The position numbers were made by a program, and so were the translations under genes. The notes beneath the pieces were generated by a model. That model was not told where the DNA came from and did no database searches. It was given only the letters and a program-made list of their open reading frames with translations. From Lachnoclostridium phytofermentans ISDg (GTDB taxonomy: Bacteria > Bacillota > Clostridia > Lachnospirales > Lachnospiraceae), in the NCBI RefSeq assembly GCF_000018685.1, contig NC_010001.1, positions 3,748,001 to 3,812,000 of the forward strand: 64,000 nucleotides of DNA, read 5' to 3'. The first letter of the stretch is position 1. Every line of letters begins with the position of its first letter. Positions 19,516 to 28,054 of the stretch are shown piece by piece.

Positions 19516-19611
19516 TGTTTACTCCTATCTCGGGTTTTTATATCCGTACTATGCTTAACTACTCCACTACTTAGGTTATAATCGCACTAATGTTATAATT
19601 GTACTAATCTT

Positions 19612-22600
19612 TTAGTTTTCTATATCAGTAGTTGCACTCTTAAAATCTACTGTTTGATTATTAACTTCACCTCTCCAGATTCCAAGTCCTTCCTCCGTTA
19701 AAAGAGTGAGGCAGGCAATCGACACATATGGATCGGAATACGCTCCGGTCATTTGATGCCAACCATCTTTTTCAAGATCCCACTTCGTTACATGTTCTCC
19801 TCCAAATCCTGAAATGGCAATAAAACGGATCGCATCTGTCGTCACTGTTTTAGGAAAGGTTATAGTCTTTGGTGAAAATGAACTTTTCAATTCTCCTTCG
19901 CACAAAAACTCCCAATGTCCTTCCTTTCGATATTCCACTTGGTATTCTTTGATATCTCCCTCGTGTTCCCTGTGATTCTGTCTTGGGACATAGCAGATTC
20001 CGTAGAATGAATGTGCTTTGGGCATTTCTAAGCGTATGTGAGCAGGGTAACCTTTAATTAACATAAAATCTTCTGCATTACCATGGCATATCACCTCGAT
20101 ATCCTTCGTTTCCTCTTCTTCCAGTACAACTGAAACCTCCAGCAGTTCCATTGTATGATTTTCATGATAGATGGTTTTTATATCCTCGAAAGATACGTTT
20201 TCTTTCGGGGCAAACGCCTCACTCTCCATATAACAAAAGATACTTTGCATGAGAGCAGAAGCTGCCGGTGATTTTCCTGCCCTACCTTCTGTTCTAAAAT
20301 CCACGGTAGTCATAAACAGACCTCCATTTCTAACTTTTGCTTCTAGCATGAGAGCCAGTGGATAGTTTCGATTCCAGTCATCTATTACACGAACGATAGG
20401 AGTAAGTTCTCCACCAAAACAACTAAGATTGATTCCACGTGCCCCATCTATGATATCCTCCCACTGCCATTCTGCATAAGACTCTGTTGGAAACTGACGA
20501 AATACCGGATGAGCAGGATCGCACATAATGCTTAGGCCTCTCGCCCAAGTTGGGCCCATCTGTGCATTCCAAAAGATAGGTTTGAACTGTAATTTGGGGC
20601 AATCATAACTTAGGGAATCTATTCTCGGATTAAATAAAACTTTTTTCCCTTCTTCCAATGCTTTCTCTGCTGCTTCCCAGTCTTTTGTATAAAAAACTCT
20701 GCAATATTCTTTTAATTCTTTGGATTCTTTGGATTCCTTGAATTCCTTGAATTCCTTGGATTCTTTGGATTCCTTGAATTCTTTGGATTCCTTGAACTCC
20801 TTGGCTTCCTTGTTTTCTATAAATTCTTTGGATTTCTTGACTTCTATAAATTCTTCGGATTCCTTGTGATTATTTTGATAACTCCATAACTTCCAACTAT
20901 TAATAAAACATTCTTCTTTTGTCTCGATGCAAACAAAAAGCTCATAAACTGTAGACTCCTGATTATTTGGCAGTGCTAGCCTTATAGTACCTGCCTCAAT
21001 ATTCTTTCCGATTGGAATATCCATTCTACCTAGGATACTTTTCTTTATAGTCGTAGTCCCATCTCTTAGTTCATAGGATACCGTAGCTTGAGAAAGTTTT
21101 GCTTCTCCAAAATGGCTGATTTCAACAGAAGCTGTGACCGTCTCACCTGCTTCATAAACATACTTAGGAATCCTAGCAAGCGGTACTGTCTTAGAACAAA
21201 ACCTTTTCCATTCCTTCGGACTGATATACCCTTTCTCCTCCCAAAAAGCATCCAGTACACCAACCAATGCAGTTCCCTGACCAAGATAGTCATGTAAATC
21301 TAACAATTCAAACCCATAAAGATGAGGGGTTCTAAGGTTCGCTTCAATCTCTTCTTTATACATCAAACTTTGTAGTTTTCCAGAGTTATAGTGAAACTCT
21401 TTGGAGTACTGTTCCACGCCATGAGATTTTGCAGAACCTCTAAATACTTCAAAGTTACTTGGGGATAGGTATCCAGTAAACTTATCAATAATCGAAAAAT
21501 CAGGATAAGAACACCATTGTCCTAGTTCATGACAGATAGCCGGAAGCGTTACATTCTTAAGAGACTCTCTATAATCCGACCCTTTCCATCCCGCAGAATT
21601 TCTTATGGTACCTCCCGGTTCTATACCAAAGCCTGAACGATGGAAGTAAAGATAATCTGTTCCCGTCACCTGATCGGGCTCGATTGGAAATGGCCAGCCA
21701 GATTGGATCGTATATAATTTTCTAGAATCGATTTCTTTACAATACGCGACAAACTCAGTCAAAGGCCCTAACCACTCTCCCATTGGTTCATTGGATGGAG
21801 AAAGCATCACAAAAGACGGATGATTCCCAAAGGTTCGAAGGATTCTATCCGCTTCCATTTTGGCTACCTCAAGCATCGGATCTCCTGGCTCAAAACTATT
21901 CCACATTCCACATTCCACTTGAAGATATATTCCTTCCTCATCAGCTGCCACAAATGCAGCTTCCGGTGGACAATAAGAATGAAAGCGCATAAAGTTTAGC
22001 CCCCATTCTTTAATTACCTTCATAATTTTCTGCCAGAATTTAATACTGCAATCCGGATATCCAGTCAGAGGATAATCACCTCCAAAATGTGTTCCTCTAA
22101 AATACGTTGGGCGATGATTCACAAGAAAAAGCCCATTTTCCGATTTCACCTGTATAAAACCGAATGTTACTTCTTCTGTTTCCGTACCATAATCACTCGT
22201 TAAGGCTATCGATTCTTTCAAAAGGTTTGCACTAAACTCATCCCAAAGCTTTGTATCTTGGTCATATTCCTTCATCAAAGTTACAAGCGTAACCCCTTCC
22301 TGACACATAACTGTAAGTTCTTGTTTTATGTCTAGTGAAGTTTGAAAATTTCTCTCGTTTTCACTCCCTATTACAAGCGATGTCTTAACTGTTTCTTTGG
22401 TATAGTTTTGTATCGTTACTTCAAAGGTGGCTCTCTTTCGGTCAATATCCGAAAATACTCTCACCTCTTTGATCGCAACTGCCAAATGGCTATGTAATTC
22501 AACCCTTCCAACCATCCCATTCCAGCCTGCCGAAAACGCATCAGAAACGCCATGCCCATCGGGACGATATGGAAGTTGCATACTATTATCTAAGCAAATG

Positions 22601-23061
22601 GTTAGTTTATACTCTTTCTTTTTTAAAAAACCAATGGAAATTTCATGAGGAGTACACAGGCTAAAATCCTCTCCAAGGTACGTATCATCACACCATACGT
22701 GGCTTCTCCATCTGGTATTTTCTATGTATAAGGAATACCATTTCCCCTCCGTGATGTCTTCTGACTTAATAGTCATCTGATACCATGCCTTTCCACGATA
22801 TACTTTAGGCGGCTGGCTTAAAAAAGGTATTCTGACCTTGTCTTCATTTTCATATTGATACTCTTCTCTTAGATACCATAAGGGATCACTTAACCCTTCC
22901 ACCCATTCTGTCTGACGGGATACCTCTTCTCCATATCCTTGTTCCTGCAATACGCCAGGAATACGAATGCAATCCTTAAAGTTATCTCTTTCCCAATGAT
23001 TTTTAAACCCTTCATTTTGAGGGTCTATTCTAAACTTCCATAATCCATCTAAAATAATCAT
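19612..23061 (-). CDS. Large glycoside hydrolase family 2-type enzyme
   Basis: The 1149-residue product starts with DGLWKFRIDPQ and has an N-terminal sugar-binding jelly roll (RGKAWYQMTI, GMVGRVELHSH), an immunoglobulin-like domain and a TIM barrel. Two glutamates fit the GH2 catalytic pair: Glu425 in LSPSNEP (acid/base) and Glu512 in CHELGQW (nucleophile). There is no signal peptide, so it should act on imported oligosaccharides. A low-complexity KESKEF-type linker (about residues 733-784) separates the catalytic part from C-terminal domains. The neighbouring PL26-like gene suggests pectin-derived substrates. The bond cleaved (galactoside, glucuronide, rhamnoside or other) cannot be told. 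Confidence 0.8.
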   Translation of the reverse strand: MIILDGLWKFRIDPQNEGFKNHWERDNFKDCIRIPGVLQEQGYGEEVSRQTEWVEGLSDPLWYLREEYQYENEDKVRIPFLSQPPKVYRGKAWYQMTIKSEDITEGKWYSLYIENTRWRSHVWCDDTYLGEDFSLCTPHEISIGFLKKKEYKLTICLDNSMQLPYRPDGHGVSDAFSAGWNGMVGRVELHSHLAVAIKEVRVFSDIDRKRATFEVTIQNYTKETVKTSLVIGSENERNFQTSLDIKQELTVMCQEGVTLVTLMKEYDQDTKLWDEFSANLLKESIALTSDYGTETEEVTFGFIQVKSENGLFLVNHRPTYFRGTHFGGDYPLTGYPDCSIKFWQKIMKVIKEWGLNFMRFHSYCPPEAAFVAADEEGIYLQVECGMWNSFEPGDPMLEVAKMEADRILRTFGNHPSFVMLSPSNEPMGEWLGPLTEFVAYCKEIDSRKLYTIQSGWPFPIEPDQVTGTDYLYFHRSGFGIEPGGTIRNSAGWKGSDYRESLKNVTLPAICHELGQWCSYPDFSIIDKFTGYLSPSNFEVFRGSAKSHGVEQYSKEFHYNSGKLQSLMYKEEIEANLRTPHLYGFELLDLHDYLGQGTALVGVLDAFWEEKGYISPKEWKRFCSKTVPLARIPKYVYEAGETVTASVEISHFGEAKLSQATVSYELRDGTTTIKKSILGRMDIPIGKNIEAGTIRLALPNNQESTVYELFVCIETKEECFINSWKLWSYQNNHKESEEFIEVKKSKEFIENKEAKEFKESKEFKESKESKEFKEFKESKESKELKEYCRVFYTKDWEAAEKALEEGKKVLFNPRIDSLSYDCPKLQFKPIFWNAQMGPTWARGLSIMCDPAHPVFRQFPTESYAEWQWEDIIDGARGINLSCFGGELTPIVRVIDDWNRNYPLALMLEAKVRNGGLFMTTVDFRTEGRAGKSPAASALMQSIFCYMESEAFAPKENVSFEDIKTIYHENHTMELLEVSVVLEEEETKDIEVICHGNAEDFMLIKGYPAHIRLEMPKAHSFYGICYVPRQNHREHEGDIKEYQVEYRKEGHWEFLCEGELKSSFSPKTITFPKTVTTDAIRFIAISGFGGEHVTKWDLEKDGWHQMTGAYSDPYVSIACLTLLTEEGLGIWRGEVNNQTVDFKSATTDIEN
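20711..20866. repeat. Hexamer-based minisatellite inside the GH2 gene
   Basis: About 155 bases are built from repeats of the form ttctttggattccttgaa and variants, encoding a Lys/Glu/Ser/Phe linker (KESKEF, KEFKES, KELKEY). All units keep the reading frame. It lies between well-folded domains. Confidence 0.85.
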
Positions 23062-23110
23062 TCTAACTCCATTTCTGCGTTAACGGTCCCGCGCTTATTA
23101 ATACCTTTAT

Positions 23111-23129
23111 GAAAACCGTACTTTCATAC
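23111..23129. promoter_or_regulatory. Inverted repeat, possible sugar-regulator operator
   Basis: Perfect six-base arms ATGAAA and TTTCAT are separated by seven bases, 50-70 bases upstream of the GH2 start. The form is compatible with a LacI/CcpA-like site, but it does not match the usual cre spacing exactly. Confidence 0.3.
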
Positions 23130-23328
23130 ATGCCTTTTATTATTCTATCGATCCCCCCCGTATTTAACAATAATCATTATATTCCCTTGGTTTTAACTAT
23201 GATTATTTCGCTTAAGAATTCTTGTATTTCATTGCTTTCCTACGTCTTTTTATGCATAAGAAAATGATTATTTATTATTATTTTTTTAAAAAGAAAAATT
23301 ATTTTATTACTATCATTAAACATAAAAA

Positions 23329-23362
23329 GCTGCCACAAGAGAATATCTATTCTTGTGACAGC
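23329..23362 (-). terminator. Terminator of the ior/paaK operon
   Basis: The stem gctgccacaaga / tcttgtgacagc has few mismatches and an A-run at 23324-23328, which becomes a T-run for minus-strand transcripts. It lies about 200 bases past the last ACT gene. Confidence 0.75.
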
Positions 23363-23497
23363 CTATCTATTTCTACCTTTAACAATAATAACCAGAGGTA
23401 GCTCTGCAAAGTGTCAATATAATAAGTGAAATTTTAGAGTATTTATATAATTCAATTTCCCCGAAATCTCTGTTCCAGATGAATCGGAATGCTTAGG

Positions 23498-23581
23498 CAA
23501 ATCTTTAGTAAAAACAGCTATAAATAAATCGAATTGCAGTAACAAATCTTTAGAGTAACAGCTATAGTAAATCGTTAATTG
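23498..23581. repeat. Two-copy 45-bp-period duplication across the ACT gene end
   Basis: The segments 23498-23536 and 23543-23581 share caaatctttag, acagctata and aaatcg blocks in the same order. The second copy includes the last codons of the ACT gene, so its 3' end has been duplicated downstream. Confidence 0.6.
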
Positions 23582-23993
23582 TATAAGCAGTTTCTTCCTC
23601 TACTAGTTCAAACCCATTTTTAGAAAGGGATTGTATCGCTTTATTAATATCTGATATTTTAATTACCATAGAAGCATTCTCATTTGTTGCTAAAGCATAC
23701 ATATATTCGATATTAACGTCATCCAATACCTTTAACAGCTCATGCAGCATCCCTATTTGATTTGGCAGCTTCACTGCTAATACATCTGTTAGCATTGCTG
23801 AAAATCCTGCTTCCTTTAAAACCCTTTTCCCTTCTGTTGGATTTGAGACTATCATACGCAGCAAACCATATTCACTTGTATCTGCTAAACTCATGGAGGT
23901 AATGTTTATTCCATTATCCTTCAGGGTTTCTGTAACTTTTTCCAGTCTACCTGTTCTGTTTTCAATAAATACGGATAATTGTTTAATTGTCAA
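23562..23993 (-). CDS. Tandem ACT-domain protein, putative amino-acid sensor
   Basis: This 143-residue protein consists of two ACT domains (about 3-68 and 70-137). The first carries QLSVFIENRTGRLEKVTETL and the second VKLPNQIGMLHELLKVLDD. ACT domains bind amino acids and regulate enzymes. It follows a phenylacetate-CoA ligase gene by 15 bases and is a paralogue of the ACT protein at 26879-27286 in the same operon. A role in sensing aromatic amino acids is therefore likely but unproven. The start is TTG with an AAGGGGG ribosome site. Confidence 0.85.
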   Translation of the reverse strand: MTIKQLSVFIENRTGRLEKVTETLKDNGINITSMSLADTSEYGLLRMIVSNPTEGKRVLKEAGFSAMLTDVLAVKLPNQIGMLHELLKVLDDVNIEYMYALATNENASMVIKISDINKAIQSLSKNGFELVEEETAYTINDLL

Positions 23994-24008
23994 AGTAAAA
24001 CCCCCTTC

Positions 24009-25307
24009 TTAGACTAATTTACGTTTATCAATCACTCGTTTTGCTTTTCCTTCACTTCTCTCTATGGTCTTTGGCTCCACTAATTTAACCTTAACCGAAA
24101 GCCCTAACGCTTGTTGCAATACATAGGCAATTTTAAGTGTCAGGTGCTCTAATTCCTTGATTTCATCAGAGAAGAAACGTTCCTCCACTTCCACCCATAC
24201 TTCTAATGTATCCTGATGATTTACTCTATCGACGATCATCAAATAATGAGGACTCGTTTCACCAAGCTCTAAAAGTGCTGTTTCAACCTGTGATGGGAAA
24301 ATATTAACACCTCGAATAATTAACATATCATCAGTACGCCCTTTGAAGCGTGAAATTCTTGCAAGTGTTCTACCACATTCACACTTCTCGTAGTTTATGC
24401 TTGTTAAATCCTTCGTTCGATAACGAAAGAGTGGTAAGGCTTCTTTTGTTATCGTTGTAAATGCTAACTCACCAATCTCTCCTGGTTCGCATGGCTCTAA
24501 GGTATCTGGATTTAAAATCTCCGGAACGAAATGATCTTCATATACATGAAGTCCTGCATGATATTCACAATCTGCTGCTACCCCAGGTCCCATAACCTCA
24601 CTAAGTCCATAGATGTCATGTGCATTTATATGAAGACGCGTTTCAATTTCTTTCCTCATGTTTTCAGTCCAAGGTTCCGCTCCACAAATTGCCGCTTTTA
24701 ATTTAATTCGGCCAATCGCTCCCTCTTCCTCTAATACTTCTATGATATGTAATAAGTAAGATGGAGTACATGCTATCGCAGTACAACCAAAGTCCTCCAT
24801 CATTGTAACTTGTTTTTTGGTATTTCCTGATGACATAGGGATAACGGTTGCACCTAAATTTTCCGCTCCATAATGTAACCCTAAGCCACCAGTAAAAAGC
24901 CCATACCCGTAGGATACTTGTATCTTATCCTCTTTTCCTAGCCCAACCATGGCTAACACTCTTGCAACACATTCCTGCCAATTTTCAATATCTCTTCTGG
25001 AATAACCAACTACAGTAGCTTTCCCAGTGGTACCAGAAGAAGCATGAACTCGAACAATTTCCGATTGAGGGATTGCAAAGAGCCCAAATGGATAATTATC
25101 ACGTAAATCTGTTTTTGTAGTAAAGGGAAGCTTATTTAAGTCCTCTATTCCCCCAATATCTCCCGGCTCTAATCCCATAGCTTGCATTTTCTTACGATAG
25201 AATTCCACATTATGATAAACGCGGTCTACCATCTTTATGAGCCGTTTGCTTTGGAGATTTTGCATTTCATCACGGCTCATACATTCCTTTGCTTCGTTCC
25301 AAATCAT
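24009..25307 (-). CDS. paaK: Phenylacetate-CoA ligase family protein (PaaK), copy 2
   Basis: This 432-residue AMP-forming ligase activates phenylacetate or a related aryl acid to its CoA ester. The adenylation motif HASSGTTGKATVVGYS is near residue 93. IYGLSEVMGPGVA, YRTKDLT, RTDDMLIIRGVNIFPSQVE and the C-terminal KAKRVIDKR lysine segment follow. It is about 55% similar by eye to the paralogue at 32587-33900. It sits in the ior operon between two ACT genes, but an IS607 remnant separates it from the upstream ACT gene. Its ribosome site (GAGTGG) is weaker than that of its neighbours. Confidence 0.92.
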   Translation of the reverse strand: MIWNEAKECMSRDEMQNLQSKRLIKMVDRVYHNVEFYRKKMQAMGLEPGDIGGIEDLNKLPFTTKTDLRDNYPFGLFAIPQSEIVRVHASSGTTGKATVVGYSRRDIENWQECVARVLAMVGLGKEDKIQVSYGYGLFTGGLGLHYGAENLGATVIPMSSGNTKKQVTMMEDFGCTAIACTPSYLLHIIEVLEEEGAIGRIKLKAAICGAEPWTENMRKEIETRLHINAHDIYGLSEVMGPGVAADCEYHAGLHVYEDHFVPEILNPDTLEPCEPGEIGELAFTTITKEALPLFRYRTKDLTSINYEKCECGRTLARISRFKGRTDDMLIIRGVNIFPSQVETALLELGETSPHYLMIVDRVNHQDTLEVWVEVEERFFSDEIKELEHLTLKIAYVLQQALGLSVKVKLVEPKTIERSEGKAKRVIDKRKLV

Positions 25308-25436
25308 TAGTGTCTGCCACTCAAAATATGGACAAATCTACCCATATCGAGATTATTCCCTGTTCAACGTGTCTGATTTTGTGATTGGTTATAATACACT
25401 ACTCTCATTTGCTATAACACTCCGAGGACGTAAATT

Positions 25437-25474
25437 CCCCAAATAGCCTTGGGTACATACTTACAGTAACGTGA
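25437..25474 (-). ncRNA. Candidate omega/reRNA 3' segment of TnpB
   Basis: In TnpB elements the guide RNA is made from the 3' end of tnpB and the transposon right end. Here the 38 bases after the tnpB stop contain a hairpin (25438-25453, CCCAA/TTGGG arms). The guide would begin just beyond the element's right edge, in the leader of paaK. This is inferred from position only. Confidence 0.3.
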
Positions 25475-26668
25475 TCATGCTATCTTGTAAGTTTTTGCTT
25501 CTCTAAGATTAATACTAGCTTGTAAATCCCTATCAATTACTAAACCACACTCTTTACAAACATAAATTCTGTCAGAAAGTTTTAAGTCTTTTTTGACGTT
25601 TCCACAACATGAGCAAAGCTTAGAAGATGGATACCATCTATCTACTATTCTAAGTTCAATATCGTTTTGTTTACATTTGTTGGTAAGTTTTATTCTGAAC
25701 TCATAAAACTTTTGCCCGGCGACTGCTTTTGATAAGTGTCGATTTTTCATCATTCCTTTTACATTCAAATCTTCAATAGTTATTGAACTTGGTTTTTGTC
25801 CAACTATTTCAGATACACATTTATTAATGTAATCAGTACGAATGTTCGCTAATCTTTGATGAAGTCTTTGTACTTTGACTATTTGCTTACGAATATTCTG
25901 TCTAGTGGCCTCTCCTTTTCTTATTTTATTTTGTTTTTTAAGACATTCATATTTCCTTGAAAGCCTTACTTGTTCACGTTTTAACTTCTTTTCTAATTTC
26001 TTTACTCTTGAAGTCTTATTGATGTTCTTCTTAACTACTTCATTACTAAAAATAGCAAAATCTTTTATTCCTAAATCTAGTCCTAATGGCTCTGTTTTAG
26101 GCAAGGAGTTCTTAACTTCTTCTATTTCACAAACAATTGAGATATAATATTTTCCTGCTTGTTCTGTGACCGTACCACTAATGACGTTTGCATTGGCCTT
26201 GATATATCCAAATTCTTTAAGCCTAACCCATTTAAGTGTAGGTATATTAATTTTGTGACGTTCAATCTTGAAATCGGTTTTATTATTCCTTGGAAAATAT
26301 AGACCTACTTTAGACTTACCTTTCTTCTTAAAACGTGGAAATTGTGCTTCACCTTTAAAAAACTTCTTATACGCAAATTCTGCATTACAAATAGCTTTTT
26401 TTCTAGCTTTACTACCACAATCATTAATCCACTTGCAATCATCTAAAACTTTAATATCATTATTAATGTACTTATCAAAGTCATTGGCTGACATAAAGGC
26501 TTTTTTCTTATTAAGCTTACCCTCTTTAAAGTCTTGATAAAGTGATTGGTTCTTAGCAAGATAAGCGTTATAAAGCCATCTGCAAACACCTAGACATTGA
26601 TTAATCTTCTGTATCTGCTGGTTCGTTGGTTTTAATTCCACTTTGTATGCTCTTTGCAATCTCTTCAT
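25475..26668 (-). CDS. tnpB: TnpB RNA-guided endonuclease of IS607-type element
   Basis: This 397-residue TnpB appears intact. RuvC catalytic residues are visible: Asp198 in GLDLGIKDFA, Glu299 in ITIEDLNV, and Asp379/Asp381 in VIDRDLQASINL. The zinc ribbon has Cys352, Cys355, Cys371 and Cys374 (CSCCG...CKEC). The N-terminal HTH/OrfB part (KVELKPTNQQIQKINQ) is present. TnpB cuts DNA using a guide RNA made from its own element's end, which helps the transposon persist. It overlaps the tnpA remnant by 68 bases and is co-oriented with the host operon, so it may be read from the ior promoter. Confidence 0.93.
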   Translation of the reverse strand: MKRLQRAYKVELKPTNQQIQKINQCLGVCRWLYNAYLAKNQSLYQDFKEGKLNKKKAFMSANDFDKYINNDIKVLDDCKWINDCGSKARKKAICNAEFAYKKFFKGEAQFPRFKKKGKSKVGLYFPRNNKTDFKIERHKINIPTLKWVRLKEFGYIKANANVISGTVTEQAGKYYISIVCEIEEVKNSLPKTEPLGLDLGIKDFAIFSNEVVKKNINKTSRVKKLEKKLKREQVRLSRKYECLKKQNKIRKGEATRQNIRKQIVKVQRLHQRLANIRTDYINKCVSEIVGQKPSSITIEDLNVKGMMKNRHLSKAVAGQKFYEFRIKLTNKCKQNDIELRIVDRWYPSSKLCSCCGNVKKDLKLSDRIYVCKECGLVIDRDLQASINLREAKTYKIA

Positions 26669-26849
26669 CCTCCTCTATTTTTTTCTTGTATTTTCTTAAT
26701 CCATAAATTCTACAACTAAAAACATGGAGGATTGAGATTATGTCTTGAATCAACTCTTCTTGTGGAGATATAAACTCATTATTAACAACCAACAGTTTAG
26801 TATCAAATTTCAGTAAGAATTTCTCAAACCACTCATATTTGTCTACATC
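26601..26849 (-). pseudogene. IS607 serine recombinase (TnpA) C-terminal remnant
   Basis: The 82-codon minus frame begins right after a stop (26850-26852). It reads DKYEWFEKFLLKFDT..., then PQEELIQDIISILHVFSC and RIYGLRKYKKKI, the C-terminal part of the IS607 serine resolvase family. The resolvase catalytic domain with its active serine is absent. A TTG at 26792 could start a 63-residue product, but that would lack any catalytic function. I call it a fragment of a lost tnpA. Confidence 0.75.
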
Positions 26850-26878
26850 TTAAATAATTAAAGTATATCTCCTAATAA

Positions 26879-27286
26879 TTATTCGATTATACACACCTTA
26901 TTTTCACGTAACACTTCTTCCGCTTTTTTCATATCATTAATGTTTAGTACCATCAATGGTGCTTTTTCTCCACGAAGTACAAAGGAATAGATATAATTAA
27001 TGCTTAGATTGTGGTCTTCTAAAATAGCAAGCACCCGATCCAAATCCCCTGGCTTATCCATCAATTCAACTGCTAGTACATCCGAAACCTTAACCGCAAA
27101 TCCCTTGTCGGAAAGAACTAATTTTGCTTTTTCAGGTTCATCAATAATAATTCGTAATATACTAAAATCCGGTGAGTCAAATACAGAAATTGCTCGTAAA
27201 TTAATACCATTCTCACTAAGTGCACTTGTTACTTTTCTAAGACTTCCTACTTTGTTTTCAACGAATACGGATAACTGCTGAATCAT
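26879..27286 (-). CDS. Tandem ACT-domain protein, putative amino-acid sensor
   Basis: This 135-residue protein has two ACT domains (QLSVFVENKVGSLRKVTSAL, then VELMDKPGDLDRVLAILEDH). It is a paralogue of 23562-23993. The frame extends upstream to 27364, but that extension lies in a repeated intergenic element. The ATG at 27286 has GGAGG at ideal spacing and gives the conserved N-terminus MIQQLSVF, so it is the preferred start. It follows iorB in the operon, with 180 bases of repeat element between. A link to aromatic amino-acid or 2-oxoacid metabolism is inferred from the neighbours. Confidence 0.88.
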   Translation of the reverse strand: MIQQLSVFVENKVGSLRKVTSALSENGINLRAISVFDSPDFSILRIIIDEPEKAKLVLSDKGFAVKVSDVLAVELMDKPGDLDRVLAILEDHNLSINYIYSFVLRGEKAPLMVLNINDMKKAEEVLRENKVCIIE

Positions 27287-27466
27287 ACTAATCCTCCATT
27301 CTGTTGCAATTCTGTGATATTGGGTAACAGCATAAATTAGTGTGTTAAAATCTTTATTTTTCACACTAAAACCATGTCTGCTTAGTAGTAGGCTGGAAGT
27401 TTTAGAATTTCTTAGGCGGTGTCTTTTTGCGCCTTAGAAATTCTCTTCACACTTTTACCTTGAAGC
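27287..27466. repeat. Modular intercistronic repeat, copy A (iorB-ACT gap)
   Basis: This gap shares blocks with 49212-49423: ctgttgcaat next to the ribosome site; a palindromic module (27340-27366) with gtgtg...cacac arms, followed by taaaaccat; and a core at 27380-27403 containing agtagtaggctggaagttt. It also has a 15-base stem at 27404-27444 (agaatttcttaggcg / cgccttagaaattct). All lie between two co-oriented genes of one operon. Confidence 0.8.
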
Positions 27467-28042
27467 TTACTGATGCATCTCATAACCAATTAGGAATGCT
27501 TCTATATTAATATCAATGGTCTTTGGCGGAACCGTTTGCTCAATTACCGTAAGCCAATCATCTTTTGTGAAGTCCATATAAGCCGCCGCTACACCAAGCA
27601 CTATGATATTGAATACCTTCGGGTTTCCAAGCTCCTTTGCCTTAGCCATAGCATCCACTCTTAATACTCTATGCTCTTTTTCAAGATTCTCTATGATATT
27701 TTCTGGGTATATCGAAGCACCAATCACTACTGGCATAGGATCAATTCTTTGGTCATTCACAATTAAAACACCCGACTTCTTTAAGAAATGAGAATAACGC
27801 ATAGCCTCTAAGCGTTCAAATGCAATTAAAACATCTGCCTGACCTTCCTCTACGATTGGCTCATATACCTTCTCTCCATAACGAACAAACGTGACAACGC
27901 TTCCTCCACGTTGTGCCATGCCATGAACTTCAGAAAGCTTAACATCATAGCCTGCAATCCTGGTAATTCCACCTAAAATTCGGCTGGTAAGTAGGGTACC
28001 CTGACCACCAACTCCAACTATCATAATATTTTTTGTCTCCAT
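27467..28042 (-). CDS. iorB: Indolepyruvate ferredoxin oxidoreductase, beta subunit
   Basis: This 191-residue protein belongs to the pyruvate/ketoisovalerate oxidoreductase gamma-domain family. Family features include IVGVGGQGTLLTSRILGG at the start and GMAQRGGSVVTFVRYG. With IorA it oxidatively decarboxylates aryl-pyruvates (from Trp, Phe, Tyr) to aryl-acetyl-CoA, reducing ferredoxin, or runs in reverse. It starts 12 bases after iorA, with GGGAGG upstream. It is cytoplasmic and carries no cluster of its own. Confidence 0.95.
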   Translation of the reverse strand: METKNIMIVGVGGQGTLLTSRILGGITRIAGYDVKLSEVHGMAQRGGSVVTFVRYGEKVYEPIVEEGQADVLIAFERLEAMRYSHFLKKSGVLIVNDQRIDPMPVVIGASIYPENIIENLEKEHRVLRVDAMAKAKELGNPKVFNIIVLGVAAAYMDFTKDDWLTVIEQTVPPKTIDINIEAFLIGYEMHQ

Positions 28043-28054
28043 GGTGATTCCCTC

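Larger units (their letters stand above)
23062..23561. other. Gap upstream of the GH2 operon
   Basis: This 500-base gap has no supported gene. It holds the GH2 leader (GGAG six bases before the ATG), an inverted repeat ATGAAA-7-TTTCAT at 23111-23129 of a size usual for LacI-type or similar operators, a long A/T tract (23265-23315), the ACT gene terminator and a short duplication. Confidence 0.5.
25437..26852 (-). mobile_element. Decayed IS607-type element with intact tnpB
   Basis: The segment between an ACT gene and paaK holds a C-terminal tnpA fragment overlapped by a complete tnpB, the arrangement of IS607 elements. A hairpin CCCAA...TTGGG lies near the downstream end. Exact ends are not known: IS607 lacks terminal inverted repeats and makes no target duplication, so 25437 and 26852 are estimates. 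Confidence 0.65.

Noticed and set aside
27287..27364. N-terminal extension of the ACT protein
   Set aside because: The extension is repeat-element DNA; a strong ribosome site marks the ATG at 27286.
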